A stretch of 64,000 bases of DNA from JAPPOI01 sp028818055. Its GTDB lineage: Bacteria > Pseudomonadota > Alphaproteobacteria > Rhodobacterales > Rhodobacteraceae. The stretch spans positions 2,728,001 to 2,792,000 of the forward strand of contig OZ253954.1 in the NCBI GenBank assembly GCA_965267405.1. Direction: 5' to 3'. This document shows positions 26,793-35,498 of this stretch, in pieces. Positions within the stretch are counted from its first letter, which is position 1. Every line of letters starts with the position of its first letter. The position numbers were made by a program, and so were the translations under genes. A model generated the notes under the pieces. It did not search any database. It saw only the letters and a list, made by a program, of their open reading frames with translations, and was not told the origin of the DNA.

Positions 26793-27775
26793 TGAACCCA
26801 ATTACCCCAACGATCCCTTTTGACGCGCAAGGCAAACAGCATGGCTTTCTGAGGTTGCCGGATAGCCGTGACACTTCGGCATGGGGGTCCGTCATGATCC
26901 CGATCACGGTGATATCGAAAGGGGAAGGCCCAACAGCGCTCCTGACCGGGGCCAACCATGGTGACGAATACGAGGGGCCGATTGCACTTCAGTCACTAGC
27001 GCACGAGCTGAATGCGAACGAGGTCTCGGGCCGCATCATCATCGTGCCCTACATGAACACACCTGCCTTTTTGGCCGCGCGTCGGACATCGCCTCTGGAT
27101 GGCGGGAATTTGAATCGCTCTTTTCCGGGCGATCCCAAGGGCGGACCAACTGAAAAAATCGCTGATTATTTCCAAAGCATTCTGTTGCCAATGGCGGACA
27201 TTGTGCTGGACTTCCATTCTGGTGGCAAAACGTTGGACTTTGTGCCTTTCGCCGCCGCTCATCGGCTCGACGACACCGAACAAGAAGCAGCCTGCATTGC
27301 GGCAATGCGAGCGTTCAATGCACCATATTCGATGATCCTTCGCGAAATGGACGCGACGGGCATGTATGACACAACGGCAGAAGAGGCCGGAAAGGTGTTC
27401 GTGACGACCGAACTGGGGGGCGGTGGATCGGCCACCTCGCGCACCGCTGGCATCGCGCGCAAAGGCGTTCGCAATGTTTTGAAACACGCGGGAATTCTTT
27501 CGGGTGTCCCAGAGATGGGGCCTTCTATTGATATCGACACGTCAGCAGACGGTTGTTTCCACATTTCCGAGCAACCTGGTCTGATCGAGTACCTTGTCGA
27601 ACTTGGCGACGATCTACGTGTAGGCGATCCAATCGCTCGTGTCTGGTCAACTGAGCGAAGCGGGCAGGCGCCGCAAATCGTGCCAGCCCAGATCGATGGC
27701 ATATTTGCCGCACGCCATTTCCCCGGGTTGATCGGGATGGGAGACTGTCTGGCGCTCGTAGCTCAACGCGCTTGA
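26792..27775 (+). CDS. doeB: N-alpha-acetyl-L-2,4-diaminobutyrate deacetylase-like
   Basis: 327 residues, a zinc-dependent AstE/AspA-family (M14-like) deacylase. The zinc motif GANHGDEYEGP gives H56 and E59; the third ligand lies in LDFHSGGKTLDF near residue 143. RTSPLDGGNLNRSFPGD supplies substrate-carboxylate contacts, and EQPGLIEYLVELGD is in the C-terminal beta domain. DoeB (EutE) deacetylates the product of DoeA to yield 2,4-diaminobutyrate. It starts inside the doeA stop (TGATG) and ends at a strong terminator, so doeAB form a two-gene operon. Confidence 0.85.
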   Translation: MNPITPTIPFDAQGKQHGFLRLPDSRDTSAWGSVMIPITVISKGEGPTALLTGANHGDEYEGPIALQSLAHELNANEVSGRIIIVPYMNTPAFLAARRTSPLDGGNLNRSFPGDPKGGPTEKIADYFQSILLPMADIVLDFHSGGKTLDFVPFAAAHRLDDTEQEAACIAAMRAFNAPYSMILREMDATGMYDTTAEEAGKVFVTTELGGGGSATSRTAGIARKGVRNVLKHAGILSGVPEMGPSIDIDTSADGCFHISEQPGLIEYLVELGDDLRVGDPIARVWSTERSGQAPQIVPAQIDGIFAARHFPGLIGMGDCLALVAQRA

Positions 27776-27777
27776 AA

Positions 27778-27803
27778 AAAAGGAGCGCCAGAGCGCTCCT
27801 TTT
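27778..27803. terminator. Bidirectional terminator between doeB and the tau-type operon
   Basis: AAAAGGAGCGC-CAGA-GCGCTCCTTTT is an 11-bp stem with T runs on both strands, placed between the two convergent operons and just past the doeB stop. Confidence 0.9.
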
Positions 27804-27825
27804 CATTGGTATATTCATAAGGATA

Positions 27826-29097
27826 TCAAACGCGACCCTTCCAGGGCACGAGATAGTTCTCGGCTTTGCGCATCAGAATATCGATCCCAAAGCCAATGAT
27901 ACCAATCAGGATGATGCCCATCATCACGATGTCAGTCAGCTGAAACTTGGACGCGACCATGATCATCATGCCAGCACCCATCTCGGCTGCGACAAGTTCC
28001 GCCGCAACAACTGTGCCCCAACAGACGCCCATTGCAACGCGCGCACCTGTGAAGATCTCAGGTAGCGAATTGGGAACGATGACGTAGCGCATGATTTGCC
28101 ACTTTGAGGCACCAAGCGAATACGCCGCGTGAACTTTGGATATTGCAACGCCAGATACGCCCGCTCGCGCCGCGATCGCCATGATCCAAAGCGCGGCAAG
28201 GAACAGCAGGATAATCTTGCCGGTTTCCCCGATCCCGAACCAGATAATGATCAGCGGGATCAGCGCCAGTGGTGGCACCGGACGCATGAACTCCACAATC
28301 GGGTCAAACCAGCCACGGAACCAGTCCGAAAGACCCATGGCGTATCCCAGTGGAATTCCGATCAGCGCACCGAAGAAGAAGCCCGCGATCACTCGGAAAA
28401 GCGACCATCCGAGGTGTTCCATCAGCGTGCTGTCGCGGTAGCCTTCGTTGAAGATCTCCTTGACCCGGCTCAGAACGGATTCCGGTGGTGGCAGCCAGAT
28501 CGGCTCCATCTGCAATCCAGTCGGAGGGGTGTAGCTGATGGCACCCTTTGCGGTCAGAGCAAAACGGCCGCTGTCGGTTCGAATGTCTCCATCCCCGATT
28601 GCGACCCCGTCGATGGCAACGATCTTTGCACCGTCCTTACGCGTGGTCTCATCATTGTTGTCGAAGATGATGGTTGTAGAGCGCGATGCCGTCATGCTGA
28701 TTGCGTCGTCTTTCGCAAAACCGTCGCCCGGATCGACTTCGAACTTTTCGGTCTTTTCCCCGAATCCGCTAACCTGCACGAAGACCGTGGCGTCGTCTTG
28801 GTTCCCGTTTGCATCCTCAAGCGTGTAGGTGAAAGAGGTATCACCAACGAACGGAGCGGGTGCATGCAAGAAGCTTGGTAACAGAGATGACCCTGTAAAC
28901 GATCCCCAGATCAGGAACAGTGTCAACACGGATACAACCGAAGCAATCCGATTTGGGCGCACAGCGCTTTCATCACCAAAAGTAACGGTTTTCAGCGACG
29001 TGAAGTCGGTCATTGTCCGCTGGACAAAGTATTTAACCGCAAAGAACGCCACGACGAAGATGGCGACGTAGACGAAGACAATAATCAAACCAATCAT
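27826..29097 (-). CDS. tauC: ABC importer permease (taurine/sulfonate type) with adhesin-like periplasmic insert
   Basis: 423 residues, far longer than the usual 250-280 for SsuC/TauC. Residues 1-25 and 50-72 are two extra helices. Residues about 80-195 form a periplasmic insert resembling VCBS/cadherin-like modules (TSFTYTLEDANGNQDDATVF, IVAIDGVAIGDG, ALTAKGAISYTPP). The normal BPD_transp_1 core follows (about 225-415) with the EAA loop AAYSLGASKWQIMRYVIVPN. The ATG touches the stop of the ATPase gene (TAAATG). With the two upstream genes it forms a complete ABC importer; the taurine assignment comes from family resemblance only. Confidence 0.85.
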   Translation of the reverse strand: MIGLIIVFVYVAIFVVAFFAVKYFVQRTMTDFTSLKTVTFGDESAVRPNRIASVVSVLTLFLIWGSFTGSSLLPSFLHAPAPFVGDTSFTYTLEDANGNQDDATVFVQVSGFGEKTEKFEVDPGDGFAKDDAISMTASRSTTIIFDNNDETTRKDGAKIVAIDGVAIGDGDIRTDSGRFALTAKGAISYTPPTGLQMEPIWLPPPESVLSRVKEIFNEGYRDSTLMEHLGWSLFRVIAGFFFGALIGIPLGYAMGLSDWFRGWFDPIVEFMRPVPPLALIPLIIIWFGIGETGKIILLFLAALWIMAIAARAGVSGVAISKVHAAYSLGASKWQIMRYVIVPNSLPEIFTGARVAMGVCWGTVVAAELVAAEMGAGMMIMVASKFQLTDIVMMGIILIGIIGFGIDILMRKAENYLVPWKGRV

Positions 29098-29901
29098 TTA
29101 AGCTTCCTCCGCCCGGCCCATGATTTCCTCTTCCATGTCCCAGATCATGGAGAGAATCTCTTCTCGGGTCTCGTTGTAACCGTCGGCTTTCTTGACCTCT
29201 CGGAGATCAGCACCAACGCCCATATCGGCGAAGGGCAGGCGATACTCCTTGTGAATTCGGCCAGGACGAGGCGCCATGACCAAAAGGCGTTCGCCCAAAA
29301 GCAGAGCTTCTTCCACCGAGTGAGTAATCAAGATGATTGTCTTGCCGGTATCCTTCCAAAGGTCCAGGACGAGACTTTGCATTTTTTCGCGCGTCAGCGC
29401 GTCCAATGCACCCAACGGTTCGTCCATCAGGATGACATCCGGATCGTTTGCCAAACACCGCGCCAATGCAACACGCTGCTGCATACCGCCAGAAAGCTCA
29501 TAGATCGCTTTGTCTTTGAAGTCGCCCAAACCAGTAATGTCGAGCAAATGATCCACATTGGACGAATACTCGGACGCTCGCTGACCCTTCATCCGAGGGC
29601 CAAAGCTCACGTTGTCGCGAACGTTCATCCACTCAAACAAAGCACCTTGCTGAAAGACCATGCCGCGCTCTGCGTCAGGGCCTGTCACCTTGTGACCGTT
29701 GAGTTCAATTTCGCCTTCGGTCGGTGCAAGAAAACCTGCGACGATATTCAATAGTGTCGTCTTACCACAGCCCGATGGGCCGAGGACGCTCATCAATTCG
29801 CCTTGCTTCAAATCAAGCGAGACATCCTTCAATGCCTGAACAGCACCACCGTTTGGCAGATCGAACCGCATCGAAATGTTTTTGATAGCCAAGCCGGACA
29901 T
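29098..29901 (-). CDS. tauB: ABC importer ATPase (taurine/nitrate/sulfonate type)
   Basis: 267 residues. Walker A GPSGCGKTT, Q-loop FQQGALFEW, signature LSGGMQQRVALARCLA, Walker B VILMDEPLGALD and the switch ITHSVEEA are complete. The C-terminal helical tail (EEILSMIWDMEEEIMG) is a little longer than usual. The sequence is of the TauB/SsuB/NrtD group. It lies between the binding protein and permease genes on the minus strand and energises import. Confidence 0.9.
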   Translation of the reverse strand: MSGLAIKNISMRFDLPNGGAVQALKDVSLDLKQGELMSVLGPSGCGKTTLLNIVAGFLAPTEGEIELNGHKVTGPDAERGMVFQQGALFEWMNVRDNVSFGPRMKGQRASEYSSNVDHLLDITGLGDFKDKAIYELSGGMQQRVALARCLANDPDVILMDEPLGALDALTREKMQSLVLDLWKDTGKTIILITHSVEEALLLGERLLVMAPRPGRIHKEYRLPFADMGVGADLREVKKADGYNETREEILSMIWDMEEEIMGRAEEA

Positions 29902-29963
29902 AGTGCCACCCCTTGATGCTTGGAAGATGGGGGCAAAGACAAAACAGCCTTGCCCGAATGCGT

Positions 29964-29988
29964 CGGGCGACCCGTTAAGGGCCGCCCG
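29964..29988 (-). repeat. Intercistronic hairpin between tauA and tauB
   Basis: CGGGCGGCCC and GGGTCGCCCG pair on the minus strand (one G-U) around a 5-base loop, 9 bases past the tauA stop, without a T run. Such hairpins often protect the binding-protein mRNA and lower downstream expression. Confidence 0.55.
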
Positions 29989-29996
29989 TGCGAGAT

Positions 29997-30992
29997 TTAC
30001 ATGCCTTTAGCTGAAACCAGCGGATCAGTGTTGACCGCTGCGTCATAGCTATCCAGAGCGCCGTCAATGGAGCCAGCGTTCACGAAAACATCCGCAACGC
30101 CCTTCATGAACGACTGAGCGTTTCCGCCGAGCCAGCCAGCAGCCAGTTGGTCGTCCACAGATGGGAAGGTGAATGTTGCCATTGTATCGGCTGTTGCACC
30201 TTCTTCCATGCCAGCGTCTTTAGCGATGACTGGCAGCATTTTGGCGTGGTTTGCTTCGTCTGCCCACATTGCGTTGGCGTCAGCAGTTACCTTCAGGAAC
30301 TTGGCAACCATGTCGCCATTTTCCGCGATCCAGCCCGAAGGACCAGAAGTCACGTCGAACACGAGAATGCCAAGTGCTGTTTTCTCGTCGCCAGTCAGCA
30401 ACACGTTACCGAATTCCAGAGCACGGCGCAGCGAGCCGCCCCAGCCACAGAACATGTCGATGGAACCTTGTGCGATCGCAGCAGCGGCGTCAGGAGGGTC
30501 CATGTCGACAACGTCGAGCGAAGCGACGTCAACACCGAAGTGCTCCATCTGCTTCAGGAAGCCATAGTGTGCGGCGGTACCAAGAGGTACGCCAACTTTC
30601 TTGCCGGCCAATTCGCCTGCGTTCGAAGCGTCGATTTCCAGCTCGGAACGTACAACGCAGTTGTCGTTGTCAGCGTAAGACACAGCAACGTCGAGGATCT
30701 GAAGGTCCTGACCTGCAGAAGTCGCAACCACGAATGGCGGCAGACCTTGGCTTACCGACAACTGTACGTCGCCAGATGCCATAGCAGCCGACATTTTCAC
30801 GCCGGATTCAAAGCTCACCCAGTTGATGTTCACGCCAAGTGCTTCGTCGTACAAGCCTTCAGCCTTTGCGTATTGGAATGGCATTGGCCACTCCAGGAAG
30901 TACGCAACCGTGATGTCCTGCGCTTTTGCGGCCTGTGCGCCCGCAACCAAAGCCGCCGAGATCATCACTGATTTCAGTGCGTTGAGTTTCAT
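29997..30992 (-). CDS. tauA: Periplasmic substrate-binding protein, taurine/sulfonate type
   Basis: 331 residues with a signal peptide (residues 1-24, cleaved after AKA or nearby). The mature start DITVAYFLEWPMPFQYAKAEG and the VGVPLGTAAHYGFLKQMEHFG block are typical of TauA-like NMT1/SsuA proteins. It would capture taurine or a related sulfonate in the periplasm. AGGGAGAA precedes the ATG. It is the first gene of a three-gene operon and is divergent from the DegT gene. The taurine degradation genes tpa, xsc and tauR are not in the window, so the ligand is an inference. Confidence 0.85.
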   Translation of the reverse strand: MKLNALKSVMISAALVAGAQAAKAQDITVAYFLEWPMPFQYAKAEGLYDEALGVNINWVSFESGVKMSAAMASGDVQLSVSQGLPPFVVATSAGQDLQILDVAVSYADNDNCVVRSELEIDASNAGELAGKKVGVPLGTAAHYGFLKQMEHFGVDVASLDVVDMDPPDAAAAIAQGSIDMFCGWGGSLRRALEFGNVLLTGDEKTALGILVFDVTSGPSGWIAENGDMVAKFLKVTADANAMWADEANHAKMLPVIAKDAGMEEGATADTMATFTFPSVDDQLAAGWLGGNAQSFMKGVADVFVNAGSIDGALDSYDAAVNTDPLVSAKGM

Positions 30993-31020
30993 TTAGTTCT
31001 CCCTGTCTACTTTCTAAGCA

Positions 31021-31046
31021 GTGCTTGTTTGTCGTCCTGCAAGCAC
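31021..31046. promoter_or_regulatory. Inverted repeat in the tauA upstream region
   Basis: GTGCTTG and CAAGCAC are perfect 7-base arms separated by 12 bases, 29-54 bases upstream of the tauA ATG. It may be an operator or a leader hairpin. Beyond this, the 281-base gap 30993-31273 holds only unassigned promoter-like DNA. Confidence 0.35.
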
Positions 31047-31273
31047 CGCCACATATCGAGCTCTCGCCGCGAAAGCCTGTTTTTTGGCAAAGAGCAGCGG
31101 TTATTCGTACCAGTAATTTGGATTCATTCAATAGAGCCAATTAAATGGTGAGTGTGACGCCACTCGCTTGCCTTGGAAACATCATGGGGGCTGGAAATCA
31201 GTGCGCGAATGCATAGAACTTGGGCAGAAGGCTAATTTCTTTGGGTCTCCAAGGATGTTTAGGAGTTGAACAA

Positions 31274-32494
31274 ATGCCGGATGACACCCGCGAATTGCCA
31301 CTGGCCTTTCACGGAAGTTTTACACAACAGGAACCGTTGCCAGAAGCCGCGATTGAGGCCGTCGCGAATGTTATGCGGTCGGGTCGGCTGCATCGCTACA
31401 ACCTTGCACAAGGCGAGGAGGGGCCGGTTTCGGAATTAGAGCGAGCCTATGCGAGTTGGCAGGGAACGGAATATTGCCTTGCGGTGACATCCGGCGGTCA
31501 GGCTATGCAAATCGCGCTTCGCGCATGTGGCGTTAAGCCTGGTGACAAAATCCTTACCAATGCATTCACCTTGGCTCCGGTGCCCGGTGCAATCGAGGCC
31601 GTGGGCGGTCAATCTATCCTGGTCGAAATCAATAACGAACTGCGATTGGACGTTGATGACTTGGCCGAAAAGGCACGCCAGTCGGGAGCGCGATACCTTT
31701 TGCTTTCGCATATGCGCGGGCACCTGTGCGACATGGATTCAGTTATGCGCGTGGTGGAGAGCGCTGGGCTGACACTTATCGAAGACTGCGCTCACACGAT
31801 GGGCGCGAAGTGGTCAGGGAAGCGTTCCGGTAACTTTGGGCATGCTGCGTGCTTTTCGACGCAAACCTACAAGCACATGAATTCCGGAGAAGGCGGGTTC
31901 CTGACAACCGACGACCCGGAATTGGCCGCACGCGCCACGATCTTGTCAGGCAGTTACATGCTTTATGCACGACACGGCGCTGGCCCCGACGAGAAAGAAT
32001 TCGCCGACGCTCGACTGAATATGCCGAATTGTTCTGCTCGGATGGATGCCGTTCGGGCCGCGATGCTCTTGCCTCAGCTGGACGAGCTGGATGCAAACAT
32101 CGACCGTTGGAACGCACGTTATGACGCGGTGAGCCAAGTTCTGGCGGAAGAGAGCCAGATTGCGATGCCTTCCAGACCTCATCAGGAATCGATGGTCGGG
32201 TCGTCAATACAGTTTCGACTACCTTGGGCGAACAAAGTTGACTGTGAAACGTTTCTGGCCAGAGCCGCAGATCGGGGTGTCGAGGTGAAATGGTTTGGTC
32301 GCACCGAACCGCATGGCTTCACGTCGTCGCACCATTCGTGGGAGTATATTCCCGCGCAACCTTTGCCAAAGACCGACGCCATCATGTCGACGCTCTTTGA
32401 CATGCGTTTGCCACTGACGTTCTCAGTTGAGGACTGCGTTGTTATCGGGCGAATACTGGCAGAGATCAGCCGAGATATGGCGCCTGCGCCTTAG
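31274..32494 (+). CDS. DegT/DnrJ/EryC1/StrS-family PLP aminotransferase
   Basis: 406 residues from the ATG at 31274, with AGGAG 8 bases upstream; a longer frame from 31220 is rejected. The sugar-aminotransferase fold shows AVTSGGQAMQIALRACGVKPGD-type start, the aspartate in LTLIEDCAHTMGAKW and the PLP lysine in FSTQTYKHMNSGEGGFL. Most relatives aminate nucleotide-activated keto sugars; some act on other keto compounds. No nucleotide-sugar genes flank it directly (wecB is 2 kb away). Possible weak hairpins, 32488-32511, follow the stop before a TTTTT run. Confidence 0.87.
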   Translation: MPDDTRELPLAFHGSFTQQEPLPEAAIEAVANVMRSGRLHRYNLAQGEEGPVSELERAYASWQGTEYCLAVTSGGQAMQIALRACGVKPGDKILTNAFTLAPVPGAIEAVGGQSILVEINNELRLDVDDLAEKARQSGARYLLLSHMRGHLCDMDSVMRVVESAGLTLIEDCAHTMGAKWSGKRSGNFGHAACFSTQTYKHMNSGEGGFLTTDDPELAARATILSGSYMLYARHGAGPDEKEFADARLNMPNCSARMDAVRAAMLLPQLDELDANIDRWNARYDAVSQVLAEESQIAMPSRPHQESMVGSSIQFRLPWANKVDCETFLARAADRGVEVKWFGRTEPHGFTSSHHSWEYIPAQPLPKTDAIMSTLFDMRLPLTFSVEDCVVIGRILAEISRDMAPAP

Positions 32495-32569
32495 TCCCAA
32501 GGCGGGGCCTTTCGGTTTTTGTTAGACGTGCACTTGCGTCTATGCGGCCGGTGATGGAACACTTTGTCT

Positions 32570-34360
32570 ATGACGAACTCAATAAAATCCTGGGCCGACA
32601 TTGGCGCAGAGCTTGTAGCCGTAGCTGCAGGAAGAACACCCGCCGACGTCGTTATCCGTGGTGGAAAGCTGGTCAATGTGCAATCGCGAGAAGTTTTGGA
32701 CGGCTGGCAGGTTGCAATTTCGGGTGGAAGATTTGCCTTTGTGGGTCCGGATGCAAGTCACTGTATTGGTGATGAAACCCGGATCATTGACGCCGACGGT
32801 CAGTATTTGATTCCAGGGCTGTGCGACGGTCACATGCACATCGAGTCCGGCATGCTGACTCCGGCAGAATTTGCAGCTGCGGTCATCCCCCACGGCACCA
32901 CCACGATGTTCACCGATCCCCACGAGATCGCGAACGTGCTTGGGCTTCGGGGTGTGCGCTTGATGCACGATGAAGCGCTACTGCAACCCATCAATATTTT
33001 CACTCAGATGCCGTCGTGCGCTCCTTCAGCCCCCGGGTTAGAGACGACTGGTTTCGAGATCACGCCCGAAGACGTTGCCGAGGCAATGAACTGGCCGGGG
33101 ATTATCGGGCTCGGGGAGATGATGAACTTCCCCGGTGTGATTGCGGGCGACGACAAGATGTTGGCCGAAATCGCGGCCACGCAAAACGCTGGGAAAACGG
33201 TTGGCGGTCACTACGCATCTTTTGACCGGGGCATTCCATTTCATGCCTATGCAGCAGGTGGACCAGCTGACGACCACGAAGGCACGGCCGAAGCAGATGC
33301 GATCGCGCGGGCACGTCAGGGCATGCGGTCGATGCTACGTCTCGGCTCGGCGTGGTATGACGTTGAAAGTCAGATCACGGCTGTCACCGAAAAGGGCTTG
33401 GATCCAAGGAATTTCATACTTTGCACTGATGATTGCCATTCGGGAACGCTGGTCAATGAGGGTCACATGAACCGCGTGGTCCGTCACGCTATCGAGTGTG
33501 GCTGTGACCCGCTGGTTGCCTTGCAAATGGCCACAATCAACACTGCCACCCATTTCGGCCTTGAGCGTGAATTGGGCTCAATCGCTCCGGGTCGCCGTGC
33601 GGATGTTATCCTCACATCCGACATTGCGAAGCTGCCGATCGATGCCGTGATCGCGCGTGGCGAAACCGTTGCAGAAGATGGAAAGCTACTGGTTGATTGT
33701 CCCCATCTGGATTGGCCCAGCGACACGCGCACGACCGTTCATCTTGGGAAGAAACTAACGTCAGAAGACTTCGAAGTTCCCGCGCCGGATGGACGCAATC
33801 GAGTTACCGCGCGGGTCATTGGCGTCGTTGAAAACCAAGCTCCGACTGAGGCGCTCGAAGCGGAGCTTCCGGTGATTGACGGAGTTGTCGAAGGTGAGGG
33901 CGGCGTATGTCAGATTGCATTGGTCGAACGTCACCGAGCGACTGGCGATGTCGTCAACGGTTTCGTGTCCGGGTTCGGTTACGAGGGCGACATGGCGATG
34001 GCATCAACCGTAGCGCACGACAGTCACCACATGATCGTTGTCGGTACCGATCGGGCCAATATGGCGGCCGCTGCAAATCGATTGGGCGATGTCGGCGGTG
34101 GCGTCACGGTTTTCAAGGACGGGCAAGAAATCGCACTGGTCGAACTACCCATCGCTGGATTGATGTCCGACAGCCCGGCTGTCGAGGTCGCTGCAAAAGC
34201 TGACCGCATGGTCGCCGCGATGGCAGAATGTGGATGCACACTAAACAACGCTTACATGCAGCATTCACTTTTGGCGCTGGTCGTTATTCCATCTCTCAGG
34301 ATTTCGGACTTGGGATTGGTCGATGTCGACACTTTCGAACTGACCGATTTGCTGACCTAG
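32570..34360 (+). CDS. ade: Adenine deaminase (COG1001 type)
   Basis: 596 residues from the ATG at 32570 (MTNSIKSWADIGAELVAVAA). It converts adenine to hypoxanthine in purine salvage or catabolism. The amidohydrolase metal motif is GLCDGHMHIESG; further metal-site blocks are GTTTMFTDPHEIANV, KTVGGHYASF and the aspartate in ILCTDDCHSGTLVNEGHMNR. The C-terminal AdeC domain ends in QHSLLALVVIPSLRISDLG. The gene is not preceded by other purine genes and converges on wecB with a 4-base gap. Confidence 0.95.
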   Translation: MTNSIKSWADIGAELVAVAAGRTPADVVIRGGKLVNVQSREVLDGWQVAISGGRFAFVGPDASHCIGDETRIIDADGQYLIPGLCDGHMHIESGMLTPAEFAAAVIPHGTTTMFTDPHEIANVLGLRGVRLMHDEALLQPINIFTQMPSCAPSAPGLETTGFEITPEDVAEAMNWPGIIGLGEMMNFPGVIAGDDKMLAEIAATQNAGKTVGGHYASFDRGIPFHAYAAGGPADDHEGTAEADAIARARQGMRSMLRLGSAWYDVESQITAVTEKGLDPRNFILCTDDCHSGTLVNEGHMNRVVRHAIECGCDPLVALQMATINTATHFGLERELGSIAPGRRADVILTSDIAKLPIDAVIARGETVAEDGKLLVDCPHLDWPSDTRTTVHLGKKLTSEDFEVPAPDGRNRVTARVIGVVENQAPTEALEAELPVIDGVVEGEGGVCQIALVERHRATGDVVNGFVSGFGYEGDMAMASTVAHDSHHMIVVGTDRANMAAAANRLGDVGGGVTVFKDGQEIALVELPIAGLMSDSPAVEVAAKADRMVAAMAECGCTLNNAYMQHSLLALVVIPSLRISDLGLVDVDTFELTDLLT

Positions 34361-34364
34361 ATGG

Positions 34365-35498
34365 TTACAACGTCGCAGATTTGATTGCTGACACAATCCG
34401 CTCTACGGCCTTACCGTCGCCGTAGGGATTATGGGCGAGGCTCATTGAGCGGTAATATCCGTCGTCCAACAGCAAGCGGGACACCTCTTGTTGAATGGCA
34501 CTGGGATCAGTGCCGACCAAACGTACGGTACCGGCGTCGACCGCTTCAGGGCGTTCGGTTGTGTTGCGCATGACCAGAACGGGCTTGCCCAGAGATGGGG
34601 CCTCTTCTTGAATTCCACCAGAATCCGTCAAGACCAGTGTCGATTGCATCATCAGGTACACGAAGGGCAGATAGTCCTGCGGGGGAATGAGATAGACGTT
34701 CTTCAAGCCACTCAGGTTTTCAGTCACAGGACCTTTTACGTTTGGATTCAGGTGCACAGGATAGATAACATCGACGTCCGGAAAGCTTTCGCTAATCGCT
34801 GCAAGCGCCTGACAAATCTGCCGAAATCCACCTCCGAAACTTTCACGGCGATGGCCGGTAACAAGAATGAAGCGCCGCCCGCTCTCGATCAAAGGAAACT
34901 GGGATTGAAGTGATTTTCGCAGTGCTGTGTCATCTTCGATCTTTTTTGTGACAGCCAGAAGCGCATCGATAACCGTGTTGCCCGTGACAAAGATGCCGTC
35001 GGGCCGAACGTTTTCGATCAGCAGGTTATCCCGGGCCGTTTTGGTCGGTGCAAAGTGCAACTTGGTAACTGCTGCAACGAGCTTGCGATTACCTTCCTCT
35101 GGCCAGGGAGAAAGCAAGTTCCCCGTTCTTAGACCAGCCTCGACATGCCCCAGGGGAATTTGTGAGTAATACCCTGACAGAGCCGCAGAAAGCGTGGTTG
35201 TTGTGTCGCCATGCACCAAGACTAAGTCGGGCCTGTCTGCTTCAAAGATGCCTTTCAATCCGAAGATAATACTTGAAACGAGATGCTCAAGCGTTTGATT
35301 TGGCTGCATAAGATCGAGGTCGTAGTCCGGCTTGATGCTAAATAGGTCCAAGACCTGATCCAGCATCTGGCGGTGCTGCGCCGTGACACAAACGCGTGCA
35401 TCAATGTCTGGATCAGCCTCAAGTGCCTTAACGAGTGGAGCCATCTTAATAGCTTCAGGTCTTGTGCCGAAGACGGAGAGAACACGTTTGACGGACAT
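34365..35498 (-). CDS. wecB: UDP-N-acetylglucosamine 2-epimerase (non-hydrolysing)
   Basis: 377 residues, the usual length. The enzyme interconverts UDP-GlcNAc and UDP-ManNAc for surface polysaccharides. Typical blocks are VFGTRPEAIKMAPLVKAL, LVHGDTTTTLSAALSGYY, HVEAGLRTGNLLSPWPEEGN, VTGHRRESFGGG and LTDSGGIQEEAPSLGKPVLV. Its ATG directly follows the TGA of the GT32-like gene, so translation is coupled. The UDP-ManNAc produced may serve as or lead to the donor for that glycosyltransferase. Confidence 0.96.
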   Translation of the reverse strand: MSVKRVLSVFGTRPEAIKMAPLVKALEADPDIDARVCVTAQHRQMLDQVLDLFSIKPDYDLDLMQPNQTLEHLVSSIIFGLKGIFEADRPDLVLVHGDTTTTLSAALSGYYSQIPLGHVEAGLRTGNLLSPWPEEGNRKLVAAVTKLHFAPTKTARDNLLIENVRPDGIFVTGNTVIDALLAVTKKIEDDTALRKSLQSQFPLIESGRRFILVTGHRRESFGGGFRQICQALAAISESFPDVDVIYPVHLNPNVKGPVTENLSGLKNVYLIPPQDYLPFVYLMMQSTLVLTDSGGIQEEAPSLGKPVLVMRNTTERPEAVDAGTVRLVGTDPSAIQQEVSRLLLDDGYYRSMSLAHNPYGDGKAVERIVSAIKSATL

